11,576 nt of DNA from Terana coerulea. Its lineage: Eukaryota > Basidiomycota > Agaricomycetes > Polyporales > Phanerochaetaceae. This document shows, one piece after another, positions 1 through 8,222 of this stretch. How positions within the stretch are numbered: the first letter of the stretch is position 1; every line of letters begins with the position of its first letter. The DNA is taken from contig JAKOGH010000201.1 of NCBI GenBank assembly GCA_024811115.1, forward strand, positions 1 through 11,576, written 5' to 3'. Under the pieces are notes generated by a model. The model worked only from the letters and a program-made list of their open reading frames with translations, was not told the origin of the DNA and searched no databases. A program made the translations under genes and the position numbers.

Positions 1-900
1 GTTGATTAAAACTTTTTGACAGGTATGCCACTGGGTGCCAGTCTCCGTTTTCGTCCGGTTGTCGTACCCCCTCCGTCGCAAATTTAGATGCGTCTGACTC
101 GATGAGGAAGGGTTTAGACGTGTCGGGTAATATGAGGACTGGGGACGAGGTGAACCGTTGTTTCAAGGTTTCGAAGGCTTTCCCTTTTCTAGTGAGCTCG
201 TTTAGGGGTCAGCGCGAGGTCGGAAAAGTGACTGATGAAGCGTCTGTGAAATTTCCAAATCAGAAAGGCTCGTACTTGCTTTACCGTGGTGGGTGCCGGT
301 AGTCGATTATTCCCTGAATTTTCGCCTGGTCCATAAGGACTTTATTATGCCGGATGATTACCCCTAGGAAGTCTACTTCTTCGACGTCGAATGCGCATTT
401 CTCGAGTTTGCAATAAAGGTCGTTGTCGTCTAGTTTCTTCAGTACTCGTTTGGTTAGTTCGCGTGTTGTTCTTCATCTTCGGGTGAAGCATCATGTCGTC
501 CATGTAGATAGTTAACCATCCTTCATCGACTTCGTCGCGGAATATGTGGTCCATCATCGCCTGAAGGTTGCCGGGAGTTGCACATGCCAAAAACATAACC
601 ATTGGTTCGAACAACCCTTGATTGGTTTTAAACGCTCCCTTCCATTGGTACCATCCTTGATCCTGATGTTGTTGTACTGGCTCTGAGATCGAGCTTGGTA
701 AAAATCGTGGATCCTTGGAGTTTGTCGATGAGTTCGCCAGTGAGAGTAGCGGATATGTATTCTTGACTGTTCCTTCGTTAAGGTACGGTAGTCTTGGCAT
801 GGTCTTAGTGATCCGTCTTTCTTGCCTACAAAGAAGAAAGGTGATGCCATGGGGATTTCGATGGTCGAATGTATCCTTTACGAAGATTTTCCTCTAGAAA
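1..900 (-). pseudogene. Ty3/gypsy pol fragment: reverse transcriptase and RNase H start
   Basis: The RT begins near 850 with [19 protein letters not shown], then shifts frame around 780. A second frame carries [13 protein letters not shown] and, after another disruption, [11 protein letters not shown] and the catalytic YMDD box at 495-506. Another shift near 400 leads to KCAFDVEEVDFLGVII, the usual block after the RT palm. Near 77-100 the segment ESDASKFA carries the first RNase H aspartate (92-94), followed by [10 protein letters not shown] at about 10-40. At least three frame changes are needed to follow the domains, so no functional enzyme is encoded. The family role, copying element RNA into cDNA, is established knowledge; the decay is seen directly. 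Confidence 0.88.
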
Positions 901-1358
901 TTCCTTGGGTTTCTCCTGTTCCAGAGTGACAACGGGTACACTTTGCAATCTTTTGGTACAAAGTCATCCTTGAGGTCGATGGCGTGATCGTATGGACGGG
1001 ATTCTGGGAATCGTTCGGATGCCTTTTCTCAAACACCGACGCGTACTCTCGGTATTTTTCTGGTACTTGGGTTGTCGTTTGAGTATTGGCTTTCTGCGCG
1101 AATTCCATTGCCGGATTGACTTTAGCATTGATCCATAGTGCTCGCGTAGCTATGGGGTTTATGTCTTCAGTCCAGGTTACGCTGTAAGTTTCTTCTCTCT
1201 GGTAGGTAGGAATATAGGATATCGCCTTCTTCCAATTCTCCAGGTGTCATGAATCAGCTGCTCGTAATTGGCAAATTGTTGGTTCGTCGGCTGGTCGTAA
1301 GATTTCAGGGTCTTCTGACGACAGTTTGTTAATTCTTGATCGTCCTCGTCAGTAGTAC

Positions 1359-1715
1359 TTACTGAGACTCGTTTTCCAAACTGGAGCGTCCATCCTTCCA
1401 GTTGATGGCCGGGTTTCTATCCTTGAGCCAAGTGATGCAAGGATGACTTCCTCTCTGCCTAAGTTTGTGACGAGGAAGTTTGTTCGAATGGTGCGGCCTC
1501 CAGGCCGTCATGGTATTTCTACCCCGTGTGCTGATGCGTCCTTGACGGTTTGGAGTGCCGTCGACGTTAAACACCGCAATGGTTCGCTCGAGTTTTGGAC
1601 TTGAGCTTGAGTTTCTTAATTTTCTCAGATATGAATGTTCCTCCTGCTCCCGCAGTCCTACGAGGGTGTTCGACGATTTTCTCCTTTCAACGTTATAAGG
1701 GATGCGCATAGACAT
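1359..1715 (-). pseudogene. Ty3/gypsy aspartic protease remnant
   Basis: The segments LERTIAVFNVDGTPNRQGRI (about 1535-1592) and ITWLKDRNPAINWKDG (about 1390-1440) match the retropepsin-like region between gag and RT of fungal gypsy elements. The active-site neighbourhood GAGGTFI is readable at 1630-1650 but in a different frame, and the aspartate expected just upstream of it is not in that frame. The domain is therefore split by at least one frameshift around its catalytic loop. Assignment rests on these conserved strings and on the position between gag and RT. Confidence 0.75.
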
Positions 1716-1859
1716 TGCATTCCACTAGCTATAAGTACAGAGTAGGTGGAGATGCGAACAGGAGCTGACGTCGAGGCAGGCTCCTTTAGGAAAAATCCTT
1801 TCCAAGTCCTTTGGCGAGGTTCTTGCGCTGCTTTTGGAAGCGAGCTGATGAGAGTGCGG

Positions 1860-3236
1860 ATGACCATTTCTCCGTCCTCGTCTTCTTCGTCAGAGTCCTC
1901 AGACTCCTCGTCGCTAGAGTCGTCGTTCGTGACAACGGTGGCCCGACGCACCGTGGTGCGCGGCCGGCTTCTTTCCGTCTTGGTTGGAGGGTTTCTTCCT
2001 TTTGGTTGGGCAATCTTTAGCGAGATGTCCCTTACCTCCAGTTGTAGCATAGGCCCTTCTTTCTGGCCTCTTGCCTTTCCTCTTTAGTTCTAATCGCATC
2101 TACGTCCAGCGTTCATCCTATCGCGGTTTGTGCGATCGGTGACGCTTGTCATCTTCATCGTCGTCTTCGATGAATTTAATCACCGAGTCGTGTACCAGGG
2201 CTGATAGCGTGGTTGGTTTTACCGCTGAGCTGAGGCGGATTTGGTTCTTCATGTCGACGGGGATGCATTTCGAAGCTCCGGATGAGCTGGGCGTCGGTGT
2301 CGCTGCCTTTGAGCTGTAGCGAGGTGTCTGAACTTGATCACTGTTTCCCTGACAGTGTCTTTCTTGTCTCGTTCGGATCTGTTTTTAAGGCGTTCGATTT
2401 TCCTTAAAGCGTTCGAGATATCGTCGCGTTGAACGAAGATCTTGTCGAAATCGTCCCAAAATTCGGCGAGAGTGCCGGGATATCCTTTATCTCCGTATTC
2501 GTCGAGTTTCAGATCTGCCCAGGATTTGGCTGATCCTTTCGTCATACTCTGAGAGGGCGAAGATGATTCTTTCCTTTGGAAGAGCGAAGTCGGTGGGGTA
2601 TGCTTCAAAATAAAGGTGACAACCTCTTTTGAATTCCTTGACGCGTTTTCTGAGCCGTCAAACTCATCTGGGGTCCTCAGTTTAGTTGCTTTCGAGGATT
2701 TCTTTGGGGTTGCTCCCGTCGAGTTGAATTTGCCGTGATTGCAGCCTTGATTTCCTGTATCCCTTGATCTACATCGCAAACTTCTGGGCCATCCTTGTTT
2801 CCATTGTCTGTGCCATTCCTGTTTCTTCACTATTTCCGTTCGATATTTCCTGGCTTTCTGCTCGGTGGGATCCCGAGTCAGAGTGTAGAATTCGATTTGT
2901 TTGTCTAGACACTCGAGGGAAATGTTCGAATGTTACTTCAACTTGATTGATGAAGACGGTGAAGGGTTAGGTCGGTTTGGTTGACGATGAAATTGGGGTT
3001 GACAGGATCTGGGGGTTGGAATCGGATGTGGAAGATGAGATAGTTCGTGGGGGTCTGGTGTTGGCCTCTGGTGCACGGTTCGTAACCTTCAGAGGGTTGG
3101 ATCGTTTTCTTGTCTGGTGTGTTTCCCCGGTTCTTTGCAGGGGTTTTCGTCGCAGAATCGTAGGATTCCTGTGTCGGTTGCGAAGTTGACGTCTGTTCCT
3201 GACTTCAGATGAAATCGGTGTGTACGGAGCGTACAC
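1860..3236 (-). pseudogene. Ty3/gypsy gag remnant with broken zinc knuckle
   Basis: The central capsid-like part lies at about 2249-2740 and contains PDEFDGSE, MTKGSAKSWADLKLDEYGDKG and, after LAEFWDDFDKIF, the basic helix ALRKIERLKN, all typical of Ty3/gypsy gag. Downstream at about 2010-2053 is GGKGHLAKDC, the second half of a CX2CX4HX4C nucleic-acid-binding knuckle; the first two cysteines are not in this frame. An acidic linker, DDSSDEESEDSDEEDEDGE, follows at about 1868-1925. The N-terminal part (2967-3236) is low-complexity, rich in Ser, Thr, Arg and Pro, and is assigned only by position. Gag normally packages the element RNA; this copy has several frame breaks. Confidence 0.78.
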
Positions 3237-3238
3237 AC
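3218..3238. repeat. Perfect 9-bp hairpin at the gag leader
   Basis: GTGTGTACG at 3218-3226 pairs perfectly with CGTACACAC at 3230-3238 around a 3-base loop. It lies at the upstream end of the open gag N-terminal frame. It may be an RNA structure of the retroelement leader or chance. Confidence 0.6.
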
Positions 3239-3239
3239 A

Positions 3240-3679
3240 ATTCCGTTGGCGTCTGCCGTGGTGGTTCGGTGAGCCCTTGTCCTTGTTACAGGACCAGGGT
3301 TAGAGTTTCGGGATAACTAGTTAAGTAGTCGGCCGTTCGGTGGGTTCTGGGTGACTTAGACTCAAAAGAGTTGGTCGGTTCAAACTGCGATCTAATGTTA
3401 AGACCAAAGGTCGTTCGCGCCAATGAGCTGGAGGCTCAATGCGACTCTGAGGGCTATTACGGAGGTTTCCCTCTAGCACGCAGAGACTGACCAGAGATAT
3501 CGATGTTAATAAACAAAGAGATCGCAGTTAAGGCTATGAGGCCTTGACTAGTCGATCTTTATACTACTGTACAAGATGGTGGCGTGGGAAGCATACTACG
3601 TATCCGTACTAGTGTTGAGACTAGTAGATGAGTCTGGGTAGGCGTAGGGTACGCTACGCTAGCTGAGTCATAGGGCACA
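3240..3679 (-). repeat. Probable 5' LTR and leader of the gypsy element
   Basis: This 440-bp non-coding stretch sits just upstream of gag where a 5' LTR is expected. A TATAAAG box reads on the minus strand at 3557-3563, and a TG-starting sequence (TGTGCCCTATG) begins at 3679, about 115 bp upstream, which suits a U3 region. An 11-bp inverted pair lies at 3383-3393 and 3519-3529 (AACTGCGATCT and its complement). A TGG-starting sequence at 3281-3296 could be a primer-binding site but was not matched to a tRNA. The LTR/leader junction is not resolved because the partner LTR is outside the window. Confidence 0.45.
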
Positions 3680-3739
3680 GGGCGAGGTGAGTCATGAGTC
3701 GCGAACCGAGCCGATATTGCTAATCGTTCGAATGAAAGA

Positions 3740-3963
3740 AATAACTCTGTCCGTAACACGATAACCATGCCTGCCACCTCGAGCACACCTTTCAGCGACA
3801 GGCACGTTAAGCCTTTCGACGACGCCCGAGGCAATCCTCAGTCCGCCTAGCGCACAATCTAGCACAACTTCGGAATCGGAGGGAGTGCCATCCACTTCAT
3901 CGGGGTCGGTCGCTGCTTTCGAGACGCAGACCAGCGAATGCATGAAAACCAAAAACGTTGCAC
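3740..3963 (-). pseudogene. Broken first-exon copy of the MLKL-like gene at 8803-9851
   Basis: The minus strand encodes EVVLDCALGGLRIASGVVERLNVPVA, then after a shift KGVLEVAGMVIVL, matching ELLVDCAQVGLKIASGIVEGLNVPVAKGVLEVAGIVLEL of the intact gene. (Both strings are split here only for comparison.) Three lesions are visible. The codon aligned with the intact ATG is GTG (3961-3963). The frame differs between that codon and the conserved block. One extra base lies at about 3793-3795 relative to the intact copy. Similarity ends at about 3740, close to where the first intron starts in the intact gene, and the LTR element follows about 60 bp further on. A possible substitute ATG at 3941-3943 would give only an 84-residue product ending at 3692, so a functional product is unlikely. 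Confidence 0.85.
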
Positions 3964-4210
3964 GGCGAGCGGCCGGAGAGATTGCGTGGGATGTCGAAGG
4001 ATGGAGGATGCGTACGACAGCGTGCTGGGTGAGGAAACGTAGCCCGCACACGCATGCCTGCCCGCTGCGAGCAATGCGAAGCCATGCGGCGGTACTCCTA
4101 GAGCACAGCCAGTCCAAGCAAGGGTATTGGTATGGGTGATCCAAGGAACTGGGCGTTATTAAGGTCAAGCCAAGCACTTAAGAGACCACACTTCAAATCT
4201 TTTCAGATAG
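3964..4210 (-). repeat. Duplicated upstream region, degenerate copy
   Basis: This stretch aligns by eye with 9852-10109 along its whole length, including CCAAGGAACYGGGCG-type blocks (about 4140-4154 and 10026-10040) and TTTCAGATAG at 4201-4210 against 10100-10109. Beyond that point the two sequences diverge. It is therefore the 5' flank of the duplicated MLKL-like gene, and may hold its promoter; no clear TATA box was seen. Confidence 0.8.
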
Positions 4211-4686
4211 TATTTATCGGGGTTTTGGTCGCCCGTGGTCAGGGGGGGACGACGGGGCGCGCGCAGTAAGGCCAGAGGTTGTGAGCAAGGGCATTCTTGT
4301 GCTCAGGCGAGCTTATATTTAAATGCCACGGGGATGGCGTGTGATGACATGGCAAGCGACGATGGGAGTGAGGAATGGTCTGCGATGGATTCACAACTTG
4401 AACTTCCAGGCCTACAAGCCGCTGCGGGTCGCGGTCCGAGCAGCCGCGGACACTTTCCCACGCATGCAGACGGGAACGTCATCTACAGGAGTTGCCTTTC
4501 TGAGGCGTGTGTTGATCCTTGTTGATCCCCACGAGGGCCGCGCGCAGTTTCTCTCAAGCCCGCCAGTGAGCGTGCTGCCGAGGATACGAGGTGGACAAGT
4601 AGTCTACTAGGCGCAGTTCGCCGAGTGCAAATACCCTTCATTTCGTACCCTCTCGACGGACGCTCCTCAAACATTCTCCTTGCGAT
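4211..4686. other. Intergenic stretch upstream of the membrane-protein gene
   Basis: This 476-bp stretch holds open frames of under 100 codons with no recognisable domain, so no gene is called. An AT-rich patch, TTATATTTAAAT at about 4312-4323, stands out in otherwise GC-rich DNA. The last 40 bases before the start codon are pyrimidine-rich, as is common in fungal 5' leaders. The promoter of the plus-strand gene should lie here but cannot be pinned down. Confidence 0.5.
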
Positions 4687-5948
4687 ATGGGCGGTGGTAC
4701 CGGTCTGGCGAGCGTTCTCCTTCTGCTGACCGCCGTATCCGCCCTCTACCTCATCTTCCTTGCGCCGCCCTCCTCGGCCGTCCTCTTTCCAACTCTCACA
4801 GTTGCCAAAACTCACGGATTTCCGGATGGCCGCACCCTGCGCACGACGTACACCGGCGTCGAGCGCGTGGACGGCGTCCTGCTCGGGCTCGTCGCGTTCT
4901 TCAGCCTTGCCGTGGACGGCGCAGATGTGGCGATGTGGCGTTTCACGCTTTGGTTCCTTGCGCAGCTCGCGCCGCTGCTCGTCTTCCTCCACTGGGAAGC
5001 CGGCAGGACGATGTCGTGGGTTGTCGGCTTGTGAGTCGCTGTGTCCTTTCCAAACGCCAGTGTGTAGATAAAGCTTGCTGATGCTGATGGGGTGTGCCGG
5101 CGTTGTGCACCAGCCCAACCATCTTCCCCGGCATTCTCATGCAGATCTTCTCTGCAGGGCTCACTATTCCCCTGTACCTCCTCCTCTTCGTCCTCCTCGT
5201 CCCCGCCGTGCCTCCAGCGCCACTCTCGGCGGCGCACGCGCCGCTCTCGCGCGCCCGCGCGCTCGTCCCGGGCCTCATCCTCGGCTTCGCACTCCCCTCG
5301 GCCGCGCTGCTCTTCCCTCCCGCACACACCACCCTGGGTACGCGTCAGCTGATCGCGGCCGCGTGGCAGCCGTTCCCGGTCTATGTCGCGCTTGTGGTCA
5401 ACCTCGTGCGGGTCCTGGACGCCGCACGCAGCGTACGCGGCGGCGGGCCTCCGTCGGCGGCGCGGGCATACGTGACGCGCCGCGCGACGCTTGGGTGGGT
5501 GCAGCGTGCGTACGCCCTTTGCGGCGCGCTCGCGGGCGCGGCACACGGCGCTGTGGTGGTGTCAGCCCTGCGCGCGGACGGCGCACACGGCCTCGCGCAC
5601 GTCTTCGTGCCGTACACCCTGCACGCCCGCCTACCCGCCTTCCTCTCCGCCAACAGGGCCACGGAGCTCCCAGGTGATGCGCTGCCGGCGTACCGCCTCG
5701 CTGCGCGCCGCTTCCTGCACGTTGACTGGCTGTGCTGCACGCTCGCGATGCTGATCTTCCTCGGGTGGGCGCGCGGCGCGGTGCGTGCGGACGCGAAGCG
5801 GGACGTGGGGATGGGGCGGTGGGTGCTCAGTGTGCTGGTGCTGAGTGTGGTGGCGGGGCCGGGCGCGGCTGTCGCATGGGCGGCGGCACGGCGGGAGGAG
5901 GCGATCTTTGCTGCGCAGGAGCGGGAGGAGGGCAGGAAGCATGGGTGA
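4687..5948 (+). CDS. Multi-pass membrane protein, unknown function (two exons)
   Basis: Exon 1 is 4687-5030 and exon 2 is 5114-5948. The intron 5031-5113 (83 nt) starts GTGAGT and ends CACCAG, with CTGAT branch-like sequences near 5078-5090, and joining restores one 392-residue frame. About eight or nine hydrophobic spans are visible, at roughly residues 7-26, 61-77, 86-103, 116-146 (long, perhaps two), 163-183, 196-215, 246-266, 316-333 and 350-371. A conserved-looking loop, AKTHGFPDGRTLRTTYTGVE, follows the first span, and the C terminus is charged. The start is the first ATG of the frame, directly before a signal-anchor-like segment. I do not recognise the family; there are no transporter, GPCR or cyclase motifs I can name. 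GC-rich third positions argue for a real host gene. Location in a membrane is secure, role is not. Confidence 0.82.
5031..5113 (+). other. Intron of the membrane-protein gene
   Basis: The donor is GTGAGT at 5031 and the acceptor is CAG ending at 5113. Exon 1 ends with two spare bases and exon 2 supplies one, giving a Phe codon and an uninterrupted reading GF-PTIFPG. Without removal the frame stops immediately (TGA at 5032-5034). Confidence 0.8.
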
Positions 5949-6554
5949 ATGGGGGCTCGGGTTTGCTGTCGGTGGTGTTTGAGAGGAATGTGGTTTACAA
6001 CGTGGCACGCCAGAAATCACCACCTGAAGTAAGTAATTAGCACCCGAAGAGCTAGTTTCTGTCGGTATCTTGAATAACAAAAACTGCGATAAACCTGCAC
6101 CTTACGTCCCATGCGGCAAGTCACGACAAACCTGATATCCGTTGATGCGCGGTTAGATTATCCACTGCCTACCGGATCTCACCACACATGTGTGAAAAAG
6201 ACAATTCGTTGAACGAAACCCGAGGCGGATGCGGGTACAACATGTGAGATGACTGTAAAAGCACGACGAACTGCGAGTTTGCGGGAATTGGAGTATTTGC
6301 GCCATTCACCTCAGCCACTGCATGCCTTATATCTAGATCTGGACAAGCTCGAGAGGTACCCTATGGCGCCAAAGCCGAGATTCCGTCAGGGCAGGGCAGT
6401 GCCCTAATCATGATTCATCATTACTGAGTTGCAAACAACGCGAGAGGATAAGCTAATACAGTATTAATAGTATCTTGCATGGATAGTGCAGATCTTGATA
6501 GGCGCAGCTGCATGACCTATGGTGGCTGCACCCACTTCATGACGAGTGCCAAGG
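5949..6554. other. Gene-free stretch downstream of the membrane-protein gene
   Basis: No open frame of note, domain or RNA gene was found in these roughly 600 bases. It is more AT-rich than the gene to its left. Small palindromes occur, such as CACACATGTGTG at about 6183-6194 and AGGGCAGTGCCCT near 6392-6405. No AATAAA polyadenylation signal was seen near the stop codon. It ends at the first TIR element. Confidence 0.55.
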
Positions 6555-6573
6555 GTCACCCTAGTCTCGTTCA

Positions 6574-6664
6574 CAGACGCACAGAGCAGGAGGTAACAAA
6601 CTGATGGTATCAGTTTGTTATCGGACTACAAAGTCCGCCTGCAGAGCTTGCTCTGTAGCGTCTG
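6574..6664. repeat. Branched hairpin in the left arm of the 6555-7290 element
   Basis: An outer stem pairs CAGACGCACAGAGCA (6574-6588) with TGCTCTGT and GCGTCTG (6649-6664), with one bulged base. Inside it are a 12-bp perfect stem, TAACAAACTGAT at 6594-6605 with its complement at 6609-6620, and a short GGACT/AGTCC stem at 6623-6636. The arrangement is cruciform-like. Confidence 0.75.
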
Positions 6665-7193
6665 GTGACTTTCGCTTAGACGGGTGTAGATAAGGAGCAC
6701 GTGAGCGCTGGGTAAGAAACTTTTGTGACGATGCTTCAAGCCGCTACTAACAATGGGCTTACTCGGCGCCTACATGACAGCTGAAAAATCGCGTCTCGCT
6801 GTGCGGCATACACATCTACGCTTGGTATAAAAATTGAGAAACATCTTGAAAATTCATTTTTGGCATCTAGTCATACGCTGGAATTATCAGTAGGACTCAT
6901 GTTGGGTATATCCCTCCCAGTATGCATAATGGGAAGACAGTCCCTCGTTGTGCAGGTTACTGGCACCCTTGCAACGACTTACTCATCATAAAAATATTCT
7001 TGCATATAGTTTTCAGAGATGCCAACCAACCTAAGATGTAGAACGGATGACAAAGCGTAGCTAAGAGGAGGAACAATTCAAAATCTCAACCATGAAACCG
7101 AGGGCGCTAGCCCGTATACAAACGCGTTACTTACTTCAATACAACAGATAAGCGCCACGTGAATCTCATCTACACCCGTCTAAGCCAAAGTCA

Positions 7194-7272
7194 CCAGACT
7201 CTTGACGCACGTATCTGCAAGCCCCAGTTTGTAGTCGATAACAAATTACTTACTAGTGCGTCAAGAGTCTGG
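7194..7272. repeat. 17-bp perfect hairpin stem in the right arm of the same element
   Basis: CCAGACTCTTGACGCAC at 7194-7210 is the exact reverse complement of 7256-7272. The loop contains a decayed counterpart of the inner hairpin seen in the left arm (TTTGTTATCGACTACAAA on the minus strand). It confirms that the two arms share an ancestral folded structure. Confidence 0.8.
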
Positions 7273-7290
7273 AACCGAGACTAGGGTCAC

Positions 7291-7299
7291 CCAAGGATC
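7291..7299 (+). repeat. Left target-site duplication (9 bp)
   Basis: CCAAGGATC directly abuts the left TIR of the 855-bp element and matches 8155-8163 at eight of nine positions. Confidence 0.8.
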
Positions 7300-8154
7300 C
7301 AGACTCCTACCCGTCGTGTATGGACGGAGAGGGAGAGAGAAAGGGATGAGGAGGAGGAGAAGGCGCTTGATGGGTCAGATCTGACCGCCCGATATTCCAA
7401 AGGCTCCCTACCGTCCATACACGACTGGCAGAAAACAAATGTAAACAACTTATATAAGCGTGATGGGGGATGCCGAAAACGATGCCGTGCTCGAATTTCT
7501 GAAAACTCCCATCACTGCCATCAACGCAACTCAGTACCGCCTGCGTCCGAGTCCCGATGGCTCGACACAACGCCTGCCTGGTTTGCTGGTGAGCTTGACC
7601 GTACGAATCGTTTGAGCCATAGATACTTCCCTCTTGTAATGCGCGATGTTTCCCTCAATAGTTGGCACAATACCATGTAAAAGTGCGTATGCAAAGAGTC
7701 AAAGCGCCGTGTAAATAGCTCCGACGAGTCGCCCACACCTAGGTGTTACACTCCTGGTGCACTATCTCTGCCTTGATTAGTGCTTTGACTCCGCAACTCC
7801 TCTTTCCGCCGGCAAACTATGCTCTGGCTTACATTTTCGATTCGGCATGTATCCCCGAAGCAATTGGCAGGGACGAGGTGTCTCGCAAGGCTGAGGCCGG
7901 TAGACAAGTGACCACACGCAGGCAGTCGCGTTGATGGCAGTGATGGGAGTTTTCAGAAATTCGAGCACGGCATCGTTTTTCGGCATCCCCATCACGCTTA
8001 TATAAGTTGTTTACATTTGTTTTCTGCCAGTCGTGTATGGACGGTAGGGAGCCTTTGGAATATCGGGCGGTCAGATCTGACCCATCAAGCGCCTTCTCCT
8101 CCTCCTCCTCCCTTTCTCTCTCCTCTCCGTCCATACACGACGGGTAGGAGTCTG
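7300..8154. mobile_element. 855-bp long-TIR element, Mutator-like (MULE-type) non-autonomous
   Basis: The first roughly 232 bp (7300-7531) and the last 231 bp (7924-8154) are near-identical inverted copies, starting CAGACTCCTACCCGTCG. A few single-base indels and a different purine-repeat length are the main differences. The element is flanked by CCAAGGATC (7291-7299) and CTAAGGATC (8155-8163), a 9-bp direct repeat with one mismatch. Long TIRs with a 9-bp target duplication are typical of Mutator-like elements; that superfamily label is inference because no transposase is present. The 390-bp middle has no convincing coding frame. High arm similarity suggests fairly recent insertion or conversion between arms. 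Confidence 0.85.
7313..7425. repeat. Nested 15-bp inverted repeat inside the left long TIR
   Basis: GTCGTGTATGGACGG at 7313-7327 has its exact reverse complement at 7411-7425. The same pair recurs in the right arm at 8030-8044 and 8127-8141, so each long TIR contains a 113-bp module with its own short TIRs. The module includes a GGA-rich microsatellite and GGGTCAGATCTGACC, a near-palindrome. Confidence 0.85.
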
Positions 8155-8163
8155 CTAAGGATC
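8155..8163 (+). repeat. Right target-site duplication (9 bp)
   Basis: CTAAGGATC directly abuts the right TIR end and matches 7291-7299 except at the second base. Confidence 0.8.
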
Positions 8164-8222
8164 AAACTATAGGCTCGAACCAGCCACCTTGCACGTAACA
8201 TAACAATATACGCTGGTCGCTA

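Larger units (their letters stand above)
1..3679 (-). mobile_element. Degenerate Ty3/gypsy LTR retrotransposon (partial)
   Basis: Reading the minus strand from right to left gives the order LTR/leader, gag, zinc knuckle, protease, reverse transcriptase, RNase H, which is the Ty3/gypsy order. Recognisable pieces are a gag core, a broken CCHC knuckle, a protease segment (ITWLKDRNPAINWKDG), the RT entry block [19 protein letters not shown], the RT active site YMDD and an RNase H start ([18 protein letters not shown]). No frame stays open across the element; gag, protease and RT are each cut by several frameshifts, so this copy is dead. The integrase and the left LTR lie beyond the window. The right boundary at about 3679 is a guess from a TG-starting U3-like sequence; without the second LTR neither the ends nor the target duplication can be fixed. 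Confidence 0.88.
6555..7290. mobile_element. Non-autonomous TIR element with subterminal hairpins (MITE-like)
   Basis: The ends GTCACCCTAGTCTCG (6555-6569) and its inverted partner at 7276-7290 differ at one base. The arms continue inward with imperfect similarity to about 6709 on the left and 7151 on the right; the inner part contains a closely matching block, left 6658-6709 against right 7151-7198, including CTTAGACGGGTGTAGAT. Each arm also folds on itself. A 6-bp direct repeat CCAAGG flanks both proposed ends (6549-6554 and 7291-7296) and may be the target duplication. The 440-bp interior has no open frame, so it would depend on an enzyme supplied elsewhere. The superfamily is not assigned. 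Confidence 0.72.

Noticed and set aside
4235..4610. Two overlapping plus-strand frames of about 95 codons upstream of the membrane-protein gene
   Set aside because: No domain, hydrophobic pattern or splice link to the downstream gene was seen; treated as chance.
4812..5546. 244-codon minus-strand frame opposite the membrane-protein gene
   Set aside because: Arg- and Glu-rich antisense shadow of a GC-rich gene with no domain; the plus strand shows hydrophobic periodicity and a clean intron.
6183..6194. CACACATGTGTG palindrome
   Set aside because: A single 12-bp palindrome in AT-richer spacer, with no partner or nearby promoter evidence.
7829..8134. Minus-strand frame with an acidic and basic repeat inside the 855-bp element
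   Set aside because: It lies largely in the TIR and its repeat comes from a GGA microsatellite; the opposite arm does not preserve the frame because of indels.
7300..8154. Tested as a CRISPR-like or tandem repeat array
   Set aside because: Repeats are inverted, not direct and evenly spaced; they are transposon TIRs.
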